NCBI GenBank assembly: GCA_964491265.1
Contig: CAZBFP010000006.1
Coordinates: 84,926 to 148,925 of the forward strand
Length of the DNA: 64,000 bases
Source: JBBAGC01 sp964491265
Lineage (GTDB): Bacteria > Spirochaetota > UBA4802 > UBA5550
Direction of reading: 5' to 3'
Made by a program: the position numbers and the translations under genes. The notes under the pieces are model-generated. The model had not been told where the DNA came from. It did no database searches and saw only the letters and a list, made by a program, of their open reading frames with translations. This document shows positions 34,293 through 43,639 of the stretch, one piece after another (the first letter of the stretch is position 1; each line of letters begins with the position of its first letter).

Positions 34293-35717
34293 TCATTCCC
34301 CGGATAAAAACCTGTCTATCCCCTTTGCAGCCTCTCTACCCTGGTGTATGGCCCAGACAACCAGTGAAGCGCCCCTCACCGAATCACCAGCAGAAAATAT
34401 ACCCCTTTGAGAAGTCATAAATTCCTCATTAACTGAAATATTACCCCTCCCGTCAAGTTCAAGCCCCAGGTCATTCACCAGCCCCTTATGATGCACATGG
34501 GAAAAACCCATAGCAATTAAAACAAGATCTGTTTCAATCTCAAATTCAGATCCGGGGATCTCTGTCATAATATCACGCCCCGATTCATCACGATCCCACT
34601 TAACACGAACAGCATGAGCCTTTTTAACTTTCCCCTTTTCCCCGGTAAATTTCAAGGTTTTTACGCTCCACATGCGGTCGCACCCCTCTTCATGTGAACT
34701 GGAAGTCTTTTTAAGCCTGGGCCAGAGAGGCCATGGCTCATCAGAGGTTCTCCTTGGCGGAGGTTCAGGGAGAATCTCAACCTGGGTAATCCCTGCTGCA
34801 CCCTGCCTGTTGGCATTGCCGACACAATCAGAGCCTGTGTCACCGCCCCCTACAACAAGGATTTTCCTGTTAATTGCCTTTATCAGTTCAGGTTCAGGAA
34901 TGTGATCACCCCTGACCCGCTTATTCTGCTGCCTCAGATAATCCATTGCGTAATAGATCCCTTCAAGATCGCGCCCTTCAACTTCAAGGTCTCTTTCCAG
35001 CCGGGCACCGATTGCAATCATAACAGCATCAAAATTCTTTTTAAGATCCTCAACTGAATAATCACGGCCAACTGTCACAGAAGTTTTAAAAACAACACCC
35101 TCCTGCTCCATCAGATCGAGTCTACGGTCTATTACCTTTTTATCCAGCTTAAAATCGGGTATACCGAAACGGAGATATCCCCCTGCCCTGTCCTCTGCTT
35201 CAAATACAGTGACACTGTGACCATGCTGATTCAGATTATCCGCGCATGCAAGGCCTGCCGGGCCGCTCCCTATTACTGCAACTTTTTTACCGCTTCTTTT
35301 CTCCGGGATTCCCGGTTTAACAAGCCCAAGTTCAAAAGCCTTTTCAATTACAGAAAGTTCATTCTGCCTTATTGTTACAGGCTCATCATTGATTGAAAGC
35401 ACACAGGATGCTTCACATGGAGCAGGGCAGACCCTCCCTGTGAATTCCGGGAAATTATTGGTTTCGGTTAATACCTCATAAGCCCCTTTCCAGTCCTTTC
35501 TATATATCATCTCCTGCCATTCAGGCATAATATTTTCCACAGGACAGCCCCAGTGGCAGAATGGGACTCCGCAGTCCATACACCTGGCTGCCTGGAGGCA
35601 TCTCTCATCTTCAGGGAGCATTACCTCCACTTCGCCGTAATCGTTTACCCTCTCTTCAACAGGGCGGAAACCAGCTTCCTTTCTTTTTATACTTAAAAAA
35701 CCTTTTGGATTCCCCAT
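34293..35717 (-). CDS. gltD: Glutamate synthase, small subunit
   Basis: A 474-residue flavoprotein that passes electrons from NAD(P)H to the large subunit of glutamate synthase. The N-terminus has two 4Fe-4S cysteine sets (CLQAARCMDCGVPFC.WGCP and CPAPCEASC). The FAD site GSGPAGLACADNL and the nucleotide site VVGGGDTGSDCVG follow, then FSAGDSVRGASLVVWAI. Its ATG overlaps the gltB stop (TAATG), so translation is coupled. A bidirectional terminator follows. Confidence 0.95.
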   Translation of the reverse strand: MGNPKGFLSIKRKEAGFRPVEERVNDYGEVEVMLPEDERCLQAARCMDCGVPFCHWGCPVENIMPEWQEMIYRKDWKGAYEVLTETNNFPEFTGRVCPAPCEASCVLSINDEPVTIRQNELSVIEKAFELGLVKPGIPEKRSGKKVAVIGSGPAGLACADNLNQHGHSVTVFEAEDRAGGYLRFGIPDFKLDKKVIDRRLDLMEQEGVVFKTSVTVGRDYSVEDLKKNFDAVMIAIGARLERDLEVEGRDLEGIYYAMDYLRQQNKRVRGDHIPEPELIKAINRKILVVGGGDTGSDCVGNANRQGAAGITQVEILPEPPPRRTSDEPWPLWPRLKKTSSSHEEGCDRMWSVKTLKFTGEKGKVKKAHAVRVKWDRDESGRDIMTEIPGSEFEIETDLVLIAMGFSHVHHKGLVNDLGLELDGRGNISVNEEFMTSQRGIFSAGDSVRGASLVVWAIHQGREAAKGIDRFLSGE

Positions 35718-38700
35718 TAGAAACTCTCCTGTATCATCTGTTCCGCTCTGATTGCCTTGAGCTTTTCATCAATAAGGGCTGTCTTCATTTCATTAAGAGC
35801 CCGTTTATACTCAAGGGGGAGTACCCTTACAAACCTGGGAAGATAGTCATACCAGTTATTTATTATCTCCTTTGCCACCTGGCTGTCTGTATGATGAATA
35901 TGCTTATTCAATGTCTCAATAAGAAAATCCTGGTCATCATAATCCCTTACAGATGAAAGTTCCACCATACCGCTGTTGCAGAAATATTCAAAATCACCAT
36001 CCATATCAAGAACATAGGCTATACCGCCGCTCATACCTGCAGCGAAATTTCTCCCCACTCTACCGAGGATGATAACACGCCCCCCTGTCATATACTCGGC
36101 GCAGTGATCCCCTGTACCCTCAACAACAGCAATTGCCCCGCTGTTTCGCACACAGAAACGCTCGCCTGCCACACCGCACACATAAGCCTCTCCGCCGGTA
36201 GCACCGTATAGCACAGTATTCCCGATTATTATATTCTCTTCAGCCTTGAATGTACTCCCGGCCGGAGGGACAGCAACAAGTTTTCCCCCGGAAAGACCCT
36301 TCCCGAAATAATCGTTTGCATCACCCTCAAGCCTGAAGGTTATACCCCTGGCAAGAAAGGCGCCGAAACTCTGGCCTGCACTGCCGTGAAAAGTACACTG
36401 TATTGAATCATCAGGGAGACCCTTCTCCCCATAACGCTTTGAAACCTCATATGAAAGCATTGTTCCCACAGCCCTGTCTGTATTAACTACAGGCATCTCA
36501 ATATAGGCATTCACATCCTTAAGCCTGTCAAAGGAACCCTTAACACGTTCTATAAGCTTGTGATCAAGAACTGAATCTATTTTATGGATCTGCCTGCTTA
36601 CGCAATAGGATGAATAGATATCCGCTTCTGCAGGCCTGAATAAAAGATCATCCGGATTGATATGTTTTGCTTTCCAGTGATCAAGGTCGCGCCCTTTAAG
36701 CATATCGGTTCTTCCAACCAGGTCATCAAACTTACGTACCCCCAGTTCAGCCATTATCTCCCTTATCTCTGCTGCCATAAATTTAAAATAATTTACCACA
36801 TACTCCGGCTTCCCTTTAAATCTACTCCTGAGCAGGGGATCCTGTGTAGCCACTCCAACCGGGCAGGTGTTAAGATGACACTTCCTCATCATTATACATC
36901 CCAGAACAACAAGCACAGCTGTGCCGAACCCGAACTCCTCAGCCCCCAGCATAGCTGCAATAACTATATCCCTTCCGGTTTTAAGCTGGCCATCCACCTG
37001 CAGCCGCACGCGCCCCCGCAGATCATTTTTCAGAAGTGTCTGATGTGTTTCTGCAAGCCCTATCTCCCAGGGGAGCCCTGCATGTTTAATTGAGCTCAGA
37101 GGGCTTGCGCCTGTGCCGCCGTCATATCCGCTTATAAGAATATTATCAGCATGAGCCTTTGCAACTCCCGCTGCTATTGTACCCACACCCGATTCGGAAA
37201 CAAGCTTTACGCTTATCCGCGCCCCCGGATTGGCGTTTTTAAGATCAAATATAAGCTGTGCCAGGTCCTCAATTGAATAAATATCGTGATGAGGCGGTGG
37301 GGATATAAGAGTAACACCCGGTGTGGAGTGTCTTGTTTTTGCTATTATTTTATCCACCTTATGCCCGGGGAGCTGCCCCCCCTCTCCAGGCTTGGCACCC
37401 TGTGATATCTTAATCTGTATTTCATCTGCATTGGCAAGGTAATTGCTTGTTACTCCGAATCTCCCTGAAGCAACCTGCTTAATGGCACTCCTTGAAGAAG
37501 AACCGTCACCCCTTTTAGTAAAGCGTTCAGGATCCTCCCCCCCCTCCCCGGAATTACTCCGTCCATGGATAGAGTTCATTGCAAGAGCAATCGCCTCATG
37601 AGCATCCTTACTGATTGAGCCGAAAGACATGGCTCCGCTTGTAAGCCTCTTCATAATTTCTTCAAGAGGCTCAACCTCTTCCAGGGGGATTGAAGCATTT
37701 TTCCGGAAATCAAACACCCCCCTGACTACATGAGGCTTTCTGTTGGAACTGTCAATTATTGCACTGAAGTTTTTATACTTTTCATAATCCCCTGACCTTA
37801 CTGCCCACTGAAGTGTATAAATCGATTCCGGGTTCCAGGCATGCTTTTCTCCGGTTTTTCTGTAGCTGTAAACACCATCAGACTCGAGAAGATTTTTTTT
37901 ATGCAGATAAGCCCTTTTATGCCTCACAATAGATTCCTCTGCAACCTCTGCAGATCCTATACCTGATATGCGGGTCACTGTTCCGGAAAAATATTTATTA
38001 ACAAAATCACGGGAAAGCCCCACAGCTTCAAATACCTGGCCGCCGCGATAGCTTCTCAATGTTGATGTACCCATTTTTGCCAGAATTTTCAGAAGCCCCT
38101 TATTTACAGCCTTTATATAATTTCTTTCGTATTCAGGATATCTGGTATCGCACCCTTCAGAGCCATTATGTGACAATGAAGAGATTGTTCCAAAAACAAG
38201 GAATGGATTAACCGCATCTGCGCCATAACCGAGAAGGAGGGCAAAATGCATAACCTCTCTTGCCTCACCTGTCTCAACTATGAGCGCAGCTTCTGTTCTT
38301 ATACCTTTTTCTATAAGATGCTGATGAACAGCAGAGCATGCCAGTAAAGATGGTATGGGGATATTATTTTCATCCGCTCCCCTGTCAGATATGATAATAT
38401 AATTGATACCTTTCCCCACAGCTGACTCCGCCTCCAGGCAGATTTTTGCCACTGCAGAATCAAGAACCTCTACGCCATTTCCGGCAGGGAATAGCGCGTC
38501 TATAGTGATCGATTTAATCTCAGGGTTAAGACTACCCCTGATCTTTTCCACATCACTATTTGTAAAAACAGGGCTGAAAAACTTTATAAGCCTGCAGTGT
38601 TCCGGGGTCTCCTCAAGCAAATTTTTCCTTGGCCCCATAAAACTTGTGAGGCTCATTACAAGCTCCTCTCTGATTGGATCAATTGAAGGATTGGTAACCT

Positions 38701-40261
38701 GGGCAAAAACCTGTTTAAAATAATTAAATAGATTCTGCGGCTTATCGGATAATACTGCCAGGGGTGTATCTGTACCCATAGAACCTGTGGGCTCCTGGGC
38801 TGTTTTCATCATTGTTTCAATTATTTCACCTGTATCTTCCCTGTTATAACCGTGGAGAAGCTGAAGCTTTTTAAGCCGCGCCCCTTCAATAGCCGGGTCA
38901 ACATTATATGGAACAGGCATGTCATTAAAATTTATAACATTCTCCTCCACCCACTTCCTGTATGGCCTCCTGTGGGCAATCTCATTTTTAACCTCATCAT
39001 CCGGGATGATTCTCCCCTCACCTGTATCCACAAGCAGAAGTTTCCCCGGCATAAGCCGCCCCTTATGTACAATCTCCTCCGGAGGAAAATTCTGAACACC
39101 AACCTCTGATGCCATAACAACAAGTCCCTCTTTTGTTATAATATACCGGGAAGGCCTTAATCCGTTTCTGTCAAGGGTGCCGCCGATAAACCTGCCGTCA
39201 CAAAAAACTATGGAAGCAGGACCGTCCCATGGCTCCATTATACCCGCATGAAATTCGTAAAAATATTTAAGATCATCAGGGATGGGATTTGACTCATTCC
39301 ACGATTCAGGAATCATCATCATAAGTGCCTGAGGGAGAGAGCGCCCTGTTGCTACGAGCATTTCAAGGGCATTATCAAAGGAGGCTGAATCGCTCTTTCC
39401 GGGCTCAATAACAGGAAGAATCTTCTCCATATCATCTTTTATTATTTCGCAATGGAGAGTAGCCTCCCTGGCTTTCATCCAGAATCTGTTCCCCTTCACA
39501 GTATTGATTTCACCATTATGTGCTATCATCCTGAAGGGCTGAGCCAGCATCCATGATGGGAATGTATTTGTACTGAAGCGGGAATGAACAAGGGCTATAG
39601 CGCTTTCGGCCCTCCTGTCTCGAAGATCGCCGAAGTAGCATCTCACCTGAGCAGGGGTGAGCATCCCTTTATAGACAATTGTTCTTGAAGATAATGAAAG
39701 TATATAAAAATCATCTTTCTCTTTTATATCTGAATTTCTTATTTTCTTTTCAATAAACTTTCTCAATATATAAAGTTTCAGTTCAAGGGGAGTTTCACCA
39801 TCATTCTTAAGCTTGATGAATATCTGCCTCACAACCGGTTCCGATCTTTTTGCTATATCACCTATGTCGCTATTATCAACAGGTACATCTCTCCAGCTTA
39901 TAGTTTCAAATCCTTCACTTTTAACTGCTGATTCAAGAATTTCCATACAGGCTGATGAAGATTCCGGATTGCGGGGGAAAAAAATCAGCCCTGTCCCATA
40001 AGAACCTTCCGCGGAGAGTGCAGTAATTTCTTCACTATAAAATTTATGGGGAATCTGGATCATAATACCTGAACCGTCCCCGGTTTTATTGTCAGAACCT
40101 TCCGCTCCCCTGTGGGTCATCCGTTCAAGTATCTCAAGGCCTCTTTTAATTATTTCATGAGATTTTATCCCTTTAATGCTTGCCACAAACCCTATTCCGC
40201 AGGAATCATGTTCAAACCGGGGATCATATAATCCCTGGCCATATTGCTCTTCATACATCAT
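35717..40261 (-). CDS. gltB: Glutamate synthase, large subunit
   Basis: A 1514-residue enzyme that makes two glutamates from glutamine and 2-oxoglutarate. The N-terminal class II amidotransferase has its nucleophile in HDSCGIGF after a short propeptide, so the chain should be processed. The FMN-binding synthase domain carries SGEGGEDPERF and SGYDGGTGASPLSSIKHAG. The 3Fe-4S cysteines are in MMRKCHLNTCPVGVA, and the C-terminal GXGXG beta-helix has CTFHGSAGQSFGAFL. I chose ATG 40261, which has AGGAG six bases upstream; the frame can extend to a GTG at 40276 but that would overlap the ribosome-binding site. Operon with gltD. Confidence 0.96.
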   Translation of the reverse strand: MMYEEQYGQGLYDPRFEHDSCGIGFVASIKGIKSHEIIKRGLEILERMTHRGAEGSDNKTGDGSGIMIQIPHKFYSEEITALSAEGSYGTGLIFFPRNPESSSACMEILESAVKSEGFETISWRDVPVDNSDIGDIAKRSEPVVRQIFIKLKNDGETPLELKLYILRKFIEKKIRNSDIKEKDDFYILSLSSRTIVYKGMLTPAQVRCYFGDLRDRRAESAIALVHSRFSTNTFPSWMLAQPFRMIAHNGEINTVKGNRFWMKAREATLHCEIIKDDMEKILPVIEPGKSDSASFDNALEMLVATGRSLPQALMMMIPESWNESNPIPDDLKYFYEFHAGIMEPWDGPASIVFCDGRFIGGTLDRNGLRPSRYIITKEGLVVMASEVGVQNFPPEEIVHKGRLMPGKLLLVDTGEGRIIPDDEVKNEIAHRRPYRKWVEENVINFNDMPVPYNVDPAIEGARLKKLQLLHGYNREDTGEIIETMMKTAQEPTGSMGTDTPLAVLSDKPQNLFNYFKQVFAQVTNPSIDPIREELVMSLTSFMGPRKNLLEETPEHCRLIKFFSPVFTNSDVEKIRGSLNPEIKSITIDALFPAGNGVEVLDSAVAKICLEAESAVGKGINYIIISDRGADENNIPIPSLLACSAVHQHLIEKGIRTEAALIVETGEAREVMHFALLLGYGADAVNPFLVFGTISSLSHNGSEGCDTRYPEYERNYIKAVNKGLLKILAKMGTSTLRSYRGGQVFEAVGLSRDFVNKYFSGTVTRISGIGSAEVAEESIVRHKRAYLHKKNLLESDGVYSYRKTGEKHAWNPESIYTLQWAVRSGDYEKYKNFSAIIDSSNRKPHVVRGVFDFRKNASIPLEEVEPLEEIMKRLTSGAMSFGSISKDAHEAIALAMNSIHGRSNSGEGGEDPERFTKRGDGSSSRSAIKQVASGRFGVTSNYLANADEIQIKISQGAKPGEGGQLPGHKVDKIIAKTRHSTPGVTLISPPPHHDIYSIEDLAQLIFDLKNANPGARISVKLVSESGVGTIAAGVAKAHADNILISGYDGGTGASPLSSIKHAGLPWEIGLAETHQTLLKNDLRGRVRLQVDGQLKTGRDIVIAAMLGAEEFGFGTAVLVVLGCIMMRKCHLNTCPVGVATQDPLLRSRFKGKPEYVVNYFKFMAAEIREIMAELGVRKFDDLVGRTDMLKGRDLDHWKAKHINPDDLLFRPAEADIYSSYCVSRQIHKIDSVLDHKLIERVKGSFDRLKDVNAYIEMPVVNTDRAVGTMLSYEVSKRYGEKGLPDDSIQCTFHGSAGQSFGAFLARGITFRLEGDANDYFGKGLSGGKLVAVPPAGSTFKAEENIIIGNTVLYGATGGEAYVCGVAGERFCVRNSGAIAVVEGTGDHCAEYMTGGRVIILGRVGRNFAAGMSGGIAYVLDMDGDFEYFCNSGMVELSSVRDYDDQDFLIETLNKHIHHTDSQVAKEIINNWYDYLPRFVRVLPLEYKRALNEMKTALIDEKLKAIRAEQMIQESF

Positions 40262-40486
40262 ATAATTCTCCTGCACACAGGCCTTTAGGCAACTTCAGGA
40301 AAGCCTGTGGATTTAATTGCATCTTTCTATTACAAGTTAAGATATTGTCAGGTCTGTTCAATGAAAAAATAATGATCTATGTTACAGCATTGTTAAAAAT
40401 TTTCCCCTGCTTAACAAGAGCTCTCACTTCTCTGATTAGAATCTTCAGTAATTATCGGTAGCAATAAAATTTTGTGAAAGAAGCAT

Positions 40487-40571
40487 GTCATTCCGGCCGA
40501 AGTGACAACGTAGTGCCGGAATCTCCTAAAAAAAAGGAGTTATAAGATTCCCGCCTTCGCGGGAATGACAC
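40487..40571. repeat. GTCATTCC-type hairpin repeat
   Basis: An 85-base element whose ends are inverted (TGTCATTCC and GGAATGACA). It holds CCGGCCGAAG, a second inner hairpin (GGAATCTCCT / AGGAG) and GCGGGAATGACA. Related units are at 41890-41999 and, worn, at 2386-2491. Similar words occur widely as dispersed hairpin repeats in bacteria. Non-coding. Confidence 0.65.
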
Positions 40572-40628
40572 CAACCCTAAAATTCGACAACTGCATTAAT
40601 TTTTACTGATAAAAAAGTATTAAAAATC

Positions 40629-40655
40629 TTGACATGGGGAACGATGTTCCATTAT
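40629..40655 (+). promoter_or_regulatory. Promoter with palindromic operator in the spacer
   Basis: TTGACA at 40629-40634 is followed at once by the palindrome GGAAC-GAT-GTTCC (40638-40650). A weak -10-like TTATTA begins at 40652, 17 bases after the -35. A repressor bound at the palindrome would block the promoter. It reads toward the short leader frame at 40715 and the hydrolase gene at 40977. Confidence 0.45.
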
Positions 40656-40714
40656 TAGTATTTGTGTTCATAGATGAAATTTTTCATTTTTCTCCGCTCT
40701 TATAGGAGATAATA

Positions 40715-40765
40715 ATGGTTTCATTTCAGCCTTCGGCGCGGCTGGTACGGTTTAATAATTCCTGA
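40715..40765 (+). CDS. Possible 16-aa leader peptide
   Basis: ATG with AGGAG seven bases upstream opens a 16-codon frame (MVSFQPSARLVRFNNS). Its GC-rich central part forms the left arm of a long inverted repeat whose right arm is at 40883-40902, inside a second tiny frame (ATG 40880, product MNRTIRPGR). Between them are further hairpins. Such a layout could be a translation-dependent attenuator upstream of the hydrolase, but it could also be a repeat with chance frames. Confidence 0.3.
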   Translation: MVSFQPSARLVRFNNS

Positions 40766-40902
40766 ATATACTCTATTGTAAAATTGAGTATAACTGAAAA
40801 TCGGTTCAGTCTCTCCCCCCCCCGTGAGACTGGACGGTTAACCGGCAAATTAAGGAAGCAGAAATATTAAAGGGATTCGATGAACCGTACCATCCGCCCC
40901 GG
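40735..40902. repeat. Inverted-repeat element upstream of the hydrolase
   Basis: The left arm GGCGCGGCTGGTACGGTTT (40735-40753) pairs with the right arm AACCGTACCATCCGCCCCGG (40883-40902) with few mismatches. Inside are TATACTC / GAGTATA and CAGTCTC / GAGACTG hairpins, a C10 run and a GGTTAACCGG palindrome. It is strongly structured and not seen elsewhere in the window. Confidence 0.55.
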
Positions 40903-40976
40903 CAGGTAAAAATTCTCTTTACAAAACCCCCTCCCCCCATTACCTTTTTATTATACCATATACAGGAGACTCTCCA

Positions 40977-41831
40977 ATGAATGAACTAATGCCGGAAATC
41001 AAAACCTGTACCATTCCAGACTCAGCGATTCAGTACCTTCACTACAATGGGGAGGGGCCAGACCTTCTCCTTCTCCATGCCACCGGTTTTACACCGTGGC
41101 TGTGGCACCCCATTGCCCGTGAGCTTGCCCGGTCTTTCAATATATATGCGCCATATTTCTGCGATCATAAATTCGCAGAACCTGAAAATGGAGGATTAAG
41201 CTGGAAGGTCCTTGCAGAAGACCTCTTCCATTTCTGCGGGAATCTAAATCTTTCTAATCCCTATGTTGCAGGTCACTCCATGGGAGCAACAGTAATAAGT
41301 TTGTGCGCAGCTCATCACAGGGTTAGCCCTGAAAGAATGATACTCATTGAACCTATTTTTCTCCCTGAAGCGATATACCAGGCTAATCTCACAGTAGACC
41401 AGCACCCCCTTGCTTCAAAATCAATAAAAAGAAAAAACAACTGGGACTCCGCTGATGAAGCAAGAGTCTACCTCAGGTCAAAGAAGCTTTTTAAAAACTG
41501 GGATGACGAGATGATTGATCTCTACATAAAACATGGCATGTTCATTTCCGAGGCTGACGGGCTGCAGCTCTGCTGCTCACCCAGAAGGGAGGCTTCATTG
41601 TTCATGGGGAGTGTTGTTGAGAATCCATGGCCTCTCATACCTGAAATATCCTGCCCGGTACTTGTTGTTGAAGGTGAAGTAAGCGAGAACAGAAGCTATA
41701 TTGATCTTAAAAAGGCAGCCTCACTATTCCCTGCAGGGAGTTATGCTGAAGTTAAGGGAGCGGGACATCTGGTCCCAATGGAGTACCCTGAAGATGTTTT
41801 AAAACTGATGAAAGATTTTTTTATTAAGTAA
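40977..41831 (+). CDS. Alpha/beta hydrolase
   Basis: A 284-residue soluble hydrolase. The oxyanion loop reads HATGFTPWLWHPIAREL. The nucleophile serine lies in the elbow GHSMGA, the acid is probably Glu/Asp in the strand LVVEGEVSENRSY, and the histidine is in GAGHLVPMEYP. These fix the fold but not the substrate; esterase, lactonase or C-C hydrolase are all possible. AGGAG sits eight bases before the ATG. Upstream lies an unusual structured leader with a palindromic operator, suggesting regulated expression. Confidence 0.85.
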   Translation: MNELMPEIKTCTIPDSAIQYLHYNGEGPDLLLLHATGFTPWLWHPIARELARSFNIYAPYFCDHKFAEPENGGLSWKVLAEDLFHFCGNLNLSNPYVAGHSMGATVISLCAAHHRVSPERMILIEPIFLPEAIYQANLTVDQHPLASKSIKRKNNWDSADEARVYLRSKKLFKNWDDEMIDLYIKHGMFISEADGLQLCCSPRREASLFMGSVVENPWPLIPEISCPVLVVEGEVSENRSYIDLKKAASLFPAGSYAEVKGAGHLVPMEYPEDVLKLMKDFFIK

Positions 41832-41889
41832 TATTAAGTTATGTTAAAACAACTAAAAGGGGCTGCCTAAAAAGTTCGATTTATCCACA

Positions 41890-41999
41890 TTTGTCATTCC
41901 GGTTTTGCAGCTTCAATTCCTGCAAATGCCGGAACCTCCCGATATAATCAGTTGTATGAGATACCGGAATTTCGCTTCGCTACAGCCGGTATGACAAAT
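41890..41999. repeat. GTCATTCC-type hairpin repeat
   Basis: A 110-base element with outer inverted ends TTTGTCATTCCGG and CCGGTATGACAAA, and an inner pair (CCGGAACCTCCC, GATACCGGAATTTCG). It lies between the hydrolase gene and the convergent gdhA gene and could act as a bidirectional stop. Confidence 0.65.
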
Positions 42000-42093
42000 T
42001 TCTTTTCAGGCACCCCTTAAAATGTTTATCTATAGAAACAGGATTTTATTCTTTAAACTCACTTCCCCATGAGCCTCAATGATCCCCTTCCGG

Positions 42094-43449
42094 TTATACT
42101 ATTCCATATGCAAGCATTGCCTTTGCCACTTTTGTAAAGCCTGCAATATTGGCGCCTGCAACATAGTTACCCTTCATACCGTAAGCTTCTGAAGCATCAA
42201 GACACGATTTATGAATATTTTTCATAATCACATGGAGCTTCTGATCAACCTCTTCTCTGCTCCATGAAAGCCTTAAGCTGTTCTGCGACATTTCAAGACC
42301 TGAAGTAGCAACCCCGCCTGCATTTGCAGCCTTACCCGGACCGAAAAGAACATTATTATCAAGGTATATATCAACAGCTTCAGGGGTTGAAGGCATGTTG
42401 GCCCCCTCTGAAATACATATACAGCCGTTCTTCACAAGCGCCTCAGCATGTTTTCCGCTTATCTCATTCTCTGTAGCTGACGGATATGCGATATCAACCT
42501 TAAGGCCCTGCTCAAGAATTACATCCCAGACATTTTTGTTCTCGTAATATTTTGCGTTATACTTATCAGCATATTCCTTAATTCTTCCTCTACGCACATT
42601 CTTAAGTTCCATGATGAACTGGAGTTTATCATTATCTATACCCTCTTCATCAATAATTGTCCCTGTTGAATCGCAGAGAGATATTACTTTTCCGCCAAGC
42701 TCATTAACCTTTTCCACTGTGTACTGTGCCACATTACCGGCTCCGCTCACTATTACTGTTTTCCCTTTATGGTCAAGACCTCTTGTTGAAAGCATCTCTG
42801 CTGCAAAATATACAGCGCCGTAACCTGTTGCTTCAGGCCTTATAAGGCTTCCGCCGTACTCGCGCCCCTTACCTGTAAATACTCCGTCATGCTCATTTAC
42901 TATTTTCTTATAATAGCCGTACATGAATCCAATCTCTCTTCCGCCCACACCGATATCACCGGCAGGAACATCTGTAAACTGCCCGATATGCCTGTAGAGT
43001 TCCCTCATAAACGCCTGGCAGAATCTCATTACTTCAAGGTCCGACTTCCCCTTTGGATCAAAATCTGACCCCCCTTTGCCGCCACCCATTGGAAGGGATG
43101 TGAGTGAATTTTTGAATATCTGTTCAAAACCGAGAAACTTTATAATACCAAGATTTACTGAAGGGTGAAATCTCATCCCCCCCTTATATGGTCCTATAGC
43201 ATTATTAAACTGAACCCTGAAACCCCTGTTAACATGGACATTCCCTTTATCATCTGTCCATGGGACCCTGAACATAATGACCCTGTCAGGTTCAACTATT
43301 CTATCGTAAATCCCCGCCTTTGCAAATTCCGGGTGTTTATCCACTGTAAGTTCCAGAGAATCGAGCACCTCTTTAACAGCCTGAAGAAATTCCTTCTGCT
43401 CCGGGTCTCTCTGTTTAACTTTTGCATAAACTTCATTTAAAATTGTCAT
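42094..43449 (-). CDS. gdhA: NADP-type glutamate dehydrogenase
   Basis: A 451-residue hexameric-type dehydrogenase that makes glutamate from 2-oxoglutarate and ammonium. It has FRVQFNNAIGPYKGGMRFHP, the catalytic lysine region PMGGGKGGSDFDPKGKSD, DVPAGDIGVGGREIGFMYG, and the nucleotide fold VSGAGNVAQYTVEK. The length of about 450 is that of the small assimilatory enzymes. AAGGAG lies six bases before the ATG. Together with gltBD it gives two routes to glutamate within 9 kb. Confidence 0.96.
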   Translation of the reverse strand: MTILNEVYAKVKQRDPEQKEFLQAVKEVLDSLELTVDKHPEFAKAGIYDRIVEPDRVIMFRVPWTDDKGNVHVNRGFRVQFNNAIGPYKGGMRFHPSVNLGIIKFLGFEQIFKNSLTSLPMGGGKGGSDFDPKGKSDLEVMRFCQAFMRELYRHIGQFTDVPAGDIGVGGREIGFMYGYYKKIVNEHDGVFTGKGREYGGSLIRPEATGYGAVYFAAEMLSTRGLDHKGKTVIVSGAGNVAQYTVEKVNELGGKVISLCDSTGTIIDEEGIDNDKLQFIMELKNVRRGRIKEYADKYNAKYYENKNVWDVILEQGLKVDIAYPSATENEISGKHAEALVKNGCICISEGANMPSTPEAVDIYLDNNVLFGPGKAANAGGVATSGLEMSQNSLRLSWSREEVDQKLHVIMKNIHKSCLDASEAYGMKGNYVAGANIAGFTKVAKAMLAYGIV

Positions 43450-43639
43450 GGGAAGCTCCTTCTTTTATAATATCACTATTGTATATGGCTTATAATAGAA
43501 AATCATTCACGCCGCATCTTTATGAATAATTTTTCTTTAAGTACATCTCATTTCAATAGTAATATAATACCAAGAATATAACTCATGAATATTGCAGAAT
43601 CATTAAAATTTAACATTCATGTAACAATGCTGCTTTAAT

